This document shows, in pieces, positions 33,110-35,697 of a stretch of DNA of 35,697 nucleotides (within the stretch, counting starts at the first letter, position 1; every line of letters starts with the position of its first letter). The position numbers and the translations under genes were made by a program. This DNA is from Eubacteriales bacterium (GTDB lineage: Bacteria; Bacillota; Clostridia; Peptostreptococcales; Anaerovoracaceae): contig JAQXNW010000006.1 of the NCBI GenBank assembly GCA_029098205.1, positions 1 through 35,697 of the forward strand, written 5' to 3'. Under the pieces are notes generated by a model. That model was not told where the DNA came from. It saw nothing but the letters and a program-made list of their open reading frames with translations, and searched no databases.

Positions 33110-33943
33110 ATGAAAAAATTTGGTTTGAAAAAGGTGCTGGCAGTCGGTGTTGCCTGCGTCATGGCTTTGTCCTTGGCAGCCTGCGGCAGCAGTTCGTCTT
33201 CCAGCTCGAGCAAGAAGGAATCGACGAAGTCCACGGGGAAGTCTTCCGGAACGCTGATTGTTGTTACGGAGCCTACGTTCCCGCCGTTTGATACAACGAA
33301 TGATCAGGGCGAGATCGATGGATTCGACCGCGATGTCATGGAAGCCATCGCGAAGGATCAGGGTCTCAAGCTGGAGTTTAAATCCATGGAGTTCCAGTCT
33401 CTGGTTCCGGCGATTCAGGCCGGAAATGCGGATATCATTGCGGCAGGCATGAACGCGGAAGATCCGGAGCGCCGCAAGAAGGTCGATTTTACGGATACGT
33501 ATTATGACAGCGGTCTGGTTGTCATGGTAAAGAACGATAACAATACGATTAAGAGCGAAGATGACCTTACGACCGATATGAAGGTGGCCAGCCAGACAGG
33601 TACCACCGGCGCGGATGAGGCGAACCGTCTTAAGGATGATGGCAAGATTCAGGAAGCGGTTATTCTGGACGGATTTGATACATGCATCCTGCAGCTCCAG
33701 AACGGCGATGTGGACGCGATTATCATCGACAAGCCGGTTGCTGAGAACTATATGAAGCAGCATGAAGGACAGTTCAAGACAGTTGGAAAAGTTCTGAATG
33801 CGGAGTCTTATGGATTCGCGGTCAAGAAAGGCAATACGAAGCTCCTCAAGAAACTGAACACAGGACTTAAGGACATTGTAAAGAGCGGAGAATTCAAGAA
33901 GCTCTGCGACAAATGGGGAATTGACTCTAAGTTTGATAAATAA
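33110..33943 (+). CDS. Polar amino acid ABC transporter substrate-binding lipoprotein
   Basis: The 277-aa protein begins with a lipoprotein signal: basic MKKFGLKK, a hydrophobic core and the lipobox LSLAAC with C25 as the lipidation site, followed by a serine-rich tether. The mature domain is the family 3 solute-binding fold: LIVVTEPTFPPFDT, GFDRDVMEAIAKDQGLKLEF, DIIAAGMNAEDPERRKKVDFTDTYYDSG and a later QTGTTGADEANRL. It captures a polar amino acid outside the membrane and delivers it to the permease. Charge of the pocket suggests no single substrate. It is the first gene of the operon with its own promoter. Confidence 0.93.
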   Translation: MKKFGLKKVLAVGVACVMALSLAACGSSSSSSSSKKESTKSTGKSSGTLIVVTEPTFPPFDTTNDQGEIDGFDRDVMEAIAKDQGLKLEFKSMEFQSLVPAIQAGNADIIAAGMNAEDPERRKKVDFTDTYYDSGLVVMVKNDNNTIKSEDDLTTDMKVASQTGTTGADEANRLKDDGKIQEAVILDGFDTCILQLQNGDVDAIIIDKPVAENYMKQHEGQFKTVGKVLNAESYGFAVKKGNTKLLKKLNTGLKDIVKSGEFKKLCDKWGIDSKFDK

Positions 33944-34001
33944 TGAAGGCGTGATACAGCCTGACAAGATGTCTTCGGGGCGCTGCCCCTGCTGTGACAG
34001 A

Positions 34002-34040
34002 TGCCCGGTCTTCCGTTTCAGGGAGGCAGGGCAAATTTTG
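34002..34040 (+). terminator. Possible intraoperonic attenuator hairpin
   Basis: In the 123-base gap between binding protein and permease, TGCCC (34002-34006) pairs with GGGCA (34029-34033) and CTTCC with GGGAG inside, followed by a weak T-rich stretch. A shorter GGGGC/GCCCC hairpin lies at 33977-33989. Partial termination here would keep the binding protein more abundant than the membrane parts, a common arrangement. The T run is poor, so confidence is low. Confidence 0.35.
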
Positions 34041-34066
34041 TTATTATATAGTTAAGAGGAAAGAAC

Positions 34067-34738
34067 ATGGAATTTTTATCTGATCTCTGGCTCGGCATTA
34101 TAAATGCCTTCCAGGGAATTCCGATGACGCTTGCGGTCAGCGCGATCGCGGTGGCGGCGGGACTCCTCCTGGGATTTGTGGTCGCGTTTCTTCGAAAATC
34201 GAAATTCAAAGTGCTTCGCGCGATCGCGATGGTCTATGTCGACGTTCTCCGCGGTACTCCGCTTGTCGTTCAGGCTTTGATTATGGCGTACGGAGTTCCG
34301 GTGCTTTTGCAGCAGCAGGGGGTTGACTTTAAGTGGCCGTATCTTACGATCCCTGCTACGATTGTATGCAGCCTTAACAGCGCGGCGTATATGGGAGAAA
34401 TCGTTCGGGGCGGACTGGAAGCGGTCAGCAAGGGACAAAGGGAAGCTGCGGCGTCCCTTGGCATGACGCAGCGGCAGGCGAACCGGCTGATTGTGATCCC
34501 GCAGGCGGTTCGGATTATTCTTCCGCCACTCGGAAATGAGTTTATTACGATGATCAAGGAGACCGCCGTGCTGTCCTGGGTCGGCGTTGTGGAAACGATG
34601 CGTATGGGAACGCTTCTGGCTTCCAGAAGCTTCGATACATTTACCGCGTACGGCGGCGTTGCCATTGTGTATTTGATCTTTACCATTCCGCTTTCTAAGC
34701 TCGTGCTCTATCTTGAAAAACGAATGAAGCTTCAGTAG
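34067..34738 (+). CDS. Amino acid ABC transporter permease
   Basis: The 223-aa protein is a HisM/GlnP-type permease with about five membrane helices. The opening IPMTLAVSAIAVAAGLLLGFVVAFLRKSK, VYVDVLRGTPLVVQALIMAYG and the EAA loop REAAASLGMTQRQANRLIVIPQAVRIILPPLGNEF (coupling helix to the ATPase) are all typical. GAGGAAAG precedes ATG 34067. As the operon has one permease gene, a homodimer is expected. Confidence 0.93.
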   Translation: MEFLSDLWLGIINAFQGIPMTLAVSAIAVAAGLLLGFVVAFLRKSKFKVLRAIAMVYVDVLRGTPLVVQALIMAYGVPVLLQQQGVDFKWPYLTIPATIVCSLNSAAYMGEIVRGGLEAVSKGQREAAASLGMTQRQANRLIVIPQAVRIILPPLGNEFITMIKETAVLSWVGVVETMRMGTLLASRSFDTFTAYGGVAIVYLIFTIPLSKLVLYLEKRMKLQ

Positions 34739-34747
34739 GAGGACGAC

Positions 34748-35473
34748 ATGATTGAAATTAAAGGCCTGCGAAAGGTTTATGAAAATACAGGATTAGAGGT
34801 TCTCAAAGGAATCGATGCGACGGTGAAGGATCAGGAAGTAGTCTGTGTGATCGGGCCGTCCGGCGGAGGAAAATCAACGTTCCTTCGGTGTCTTAACCGG
34901 CTGGAGGTGCCTACGGAGGGGGAAATTCTGATCGACGGCACGCCGATTACAGAGGATAACATCATCGGCGTCCGTGAAAAAATGGGAATGGTGTTCCAGA
35001 ACTTCAATCTTTTCCCGCATCTTAACGTACTTAATAATGTAACGGTCGCGCCGATCAACGTAAAAGGGCAGTCCCAGCAGGAAGCGGAGAAACATGCGAA
35101 GGAGCTTCTGGACCTGGTCGGACTGGGGGATAAGCTTCAGGAGATGCCTTATTCTTTGTCCGGCGGTCAGCAGCAGCGTGTGGCAATCGCCAGGGCACTT
35201 GCGATGGATCCGGAAATCATGCTGTTTGACGAGCCGACATCCGCGCTGGACCCGGAGATGGTGGGAGAAGTGTTGGATGTCATGAAGCATCTGGCAAAGC
35301 AGGGAATGACGATGATTATCGTTACCCATGAGATGCGTTTTGCGCATGATGTCGCGGACCGGATTTTCTTTATTGATGGCGGCGTGATTGCGGAGCAGGG
35401 CACGCCGGAAGAGGTTTTCGAACATCCGAAAAATGCGCGGACTGAGGAGTTTCTGCGCCGTGAAAATTATTAG
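34748..35473 (+). CDS. Amino acid ABC transporter ATP-binding protein
   Basis: The 241-aa protein is a GlnQ-type ATPase with all motifs: Walker [10 protein letters not shown] (about 37-45), Q loop [11 protein letters not shown], signature LSGGQQQR, Walker [14 protein letters not shown] and H loop [14 protein letters not shown]. It powers the permease from the cytoplasm. AGGAGG 6 bases before ATG 34748 gives a strong start, 9 bases after the permease stop. It is the last gene of the three-gene operon. Confidence 0.95.
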   Translation: MIEIKGLRKVYENTGLEVLKGIDATVKDQEVVCVIGPSGGGKSTFLRCLNRLEVPTEGEILIDGTPITEDNIIGVREKMGMVFQNFNLFPHLNVLNNVTVAPINVKGQSQQEAEKHAKELLDLVGLGDKLQEMPYSLSGGQQQRVAIARALAMDPEIMLFDEPTSALDPEMVGEVLDVMKHLAKQGMTMIIVTHEMRFAHDVADRIFFIDGGVIAEQGTPEEVFEHPKNARTEEFLRRENY

Positions 35474-35506
35474 TAAAGAAAAAATCAAAAAAAGTGAAAA
35501 AAACAC

Positions 35507-35534
35507 TTGCAAAGAATTTCCGAAAGAGTATAAT
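35507..35534 (+). promoter_or_regulatory. Strong promoter at the right edge
   Basis: TTGCAA at 35507-35512, a 16-base spacer and a perfect TATAAT at 35529-35534 predict a strong promoter reading right. A-rich sequence directly upstream (35472-35506) resembles an UP element, as seen before highly expressed RNA or protein genes. Confidence 0.75.
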
Positions 35535-35697
35535 AATGAAGTCGCCTGATGAGGGCGGCGCCGCGGAAGCGGCTGAACCTAGAAAAATCCATAGATTAGG
35601 AAACTAGTCGTCAAAGAGTTTCTCATTTAAGAGGAACAAAAAGACGAACACCATCAAGTAGATGGGTTCTTAGACAATTTCCGAAAACAGTAATTCA
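35535..35697 (+). other. Structured untranslated leader, gene outside window
   Basis: The 160 bases after the promoter have no open frame with a good ribosome binding site and contain several hairpins, for example GAAC-A-CCATC at 35646-35655 pairing with GATGGGTTC at 35661-35669, and CCTA/TAGG near 35579-35602. It looks like the leader of a long transcript such as an rRNA operon or a regulated mRNA. I could not match it to a known riboswitch, tRNA or 16S start. Confidence 0.4.

Noticed and set aside
35535-35620. A tRNA or start of 16S rRNA after the last promoter
   Set aside because: No cloverleaf with a T-loop GTTCRA and CCA end, and no conserved 16S 5' sequence could be found.

Overview
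The window looks like a mid-GC chromosome segment from a butyrate-producing Clostridia, most likely a member of the Lachnospiraceae. This is an inference from gene content: a butyryl-CoA:acetate-type CoA-transferase, a greA-lysS operon whose LysRS carries a C-terminal Trbp111-like domain, a clostridial-type flavin thioredoxin reductase without NADPH motifs, strong AGGAGG ribosome binding sites and a Gram-positive lipoprotein signal. No rRNA, tRNA or CRISPR array was found, so the species cannot be named.

Positions 1-6350 are accessory DNA. First comes part of a prophage or related element: a sigma-region-4-like protein, a terminator, a DUF4406-like protein, a small protein and a 785-aa primase/VapE-type helicase. 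It runs into a GGAAC-rich hairpin region and then a truncated IS66 element that has tnpA, tnpB and one terminal repeat but no tnpC transposase. On the minus strand follows a probable restriction-modification pair: an EcoRI-family adenine methyltransferase and an unfamiliar 214-aa partner that may be a PD-(D/E)XK nuclease, separated by an exact 21-bp tandem repeat.

Positions 6600-24250 are mostly housekeeping. They hold an LD-carboxypeptidase and the CoA-transferase; a minus-strand trxB-like/trxA pair; a 1092-aa protein with two fused adenylate-forming domains, followed by an Orr/alanine-racemase-like PLP protein; a nicotinamidase-like hydrolase; a 67-aa protein; a MATE remnant; greA-lysS behind a near-perfect sigma-A promoter; an acetyltransferase remnant; and a lipid-related run (UMF1-type transporter, glycerophosphodiester phosphodiesterase, lysophospholipase-like hydrolase, 61-aa protein).

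Positions 23345-28363 form an alanine module: a LysR regulator with a TTG start, divergent from a sodium:alanine symporter and alanine racemase. A DUF5131-remnant/DUF4186 fusion follows. Positions 28399-35473 hold a flavodoxin-fold reductase overlapping a MATE exporter, a U32 peptidase/RlhA-family protein, and a polar amino acid ABC transporter (binding lipoprotein, permease, ATPase) whose consensus promoter overlaps the end of the U32 gene. The window closes with a strong promoter and a structured, apparently untranslated leader whose gene lies outside.

The less ordinary points are the unassigned restriction partner, the ferredoxin-type thioredoxin reductase candidate with paired 12-bp repeats upstream, the double acyl-CoA synthetase with an apparently crippled second half, and the DUF5131/DUF4186 fusion. 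I did not see a wholly new multi-gene system that I could defend from sequence alone.
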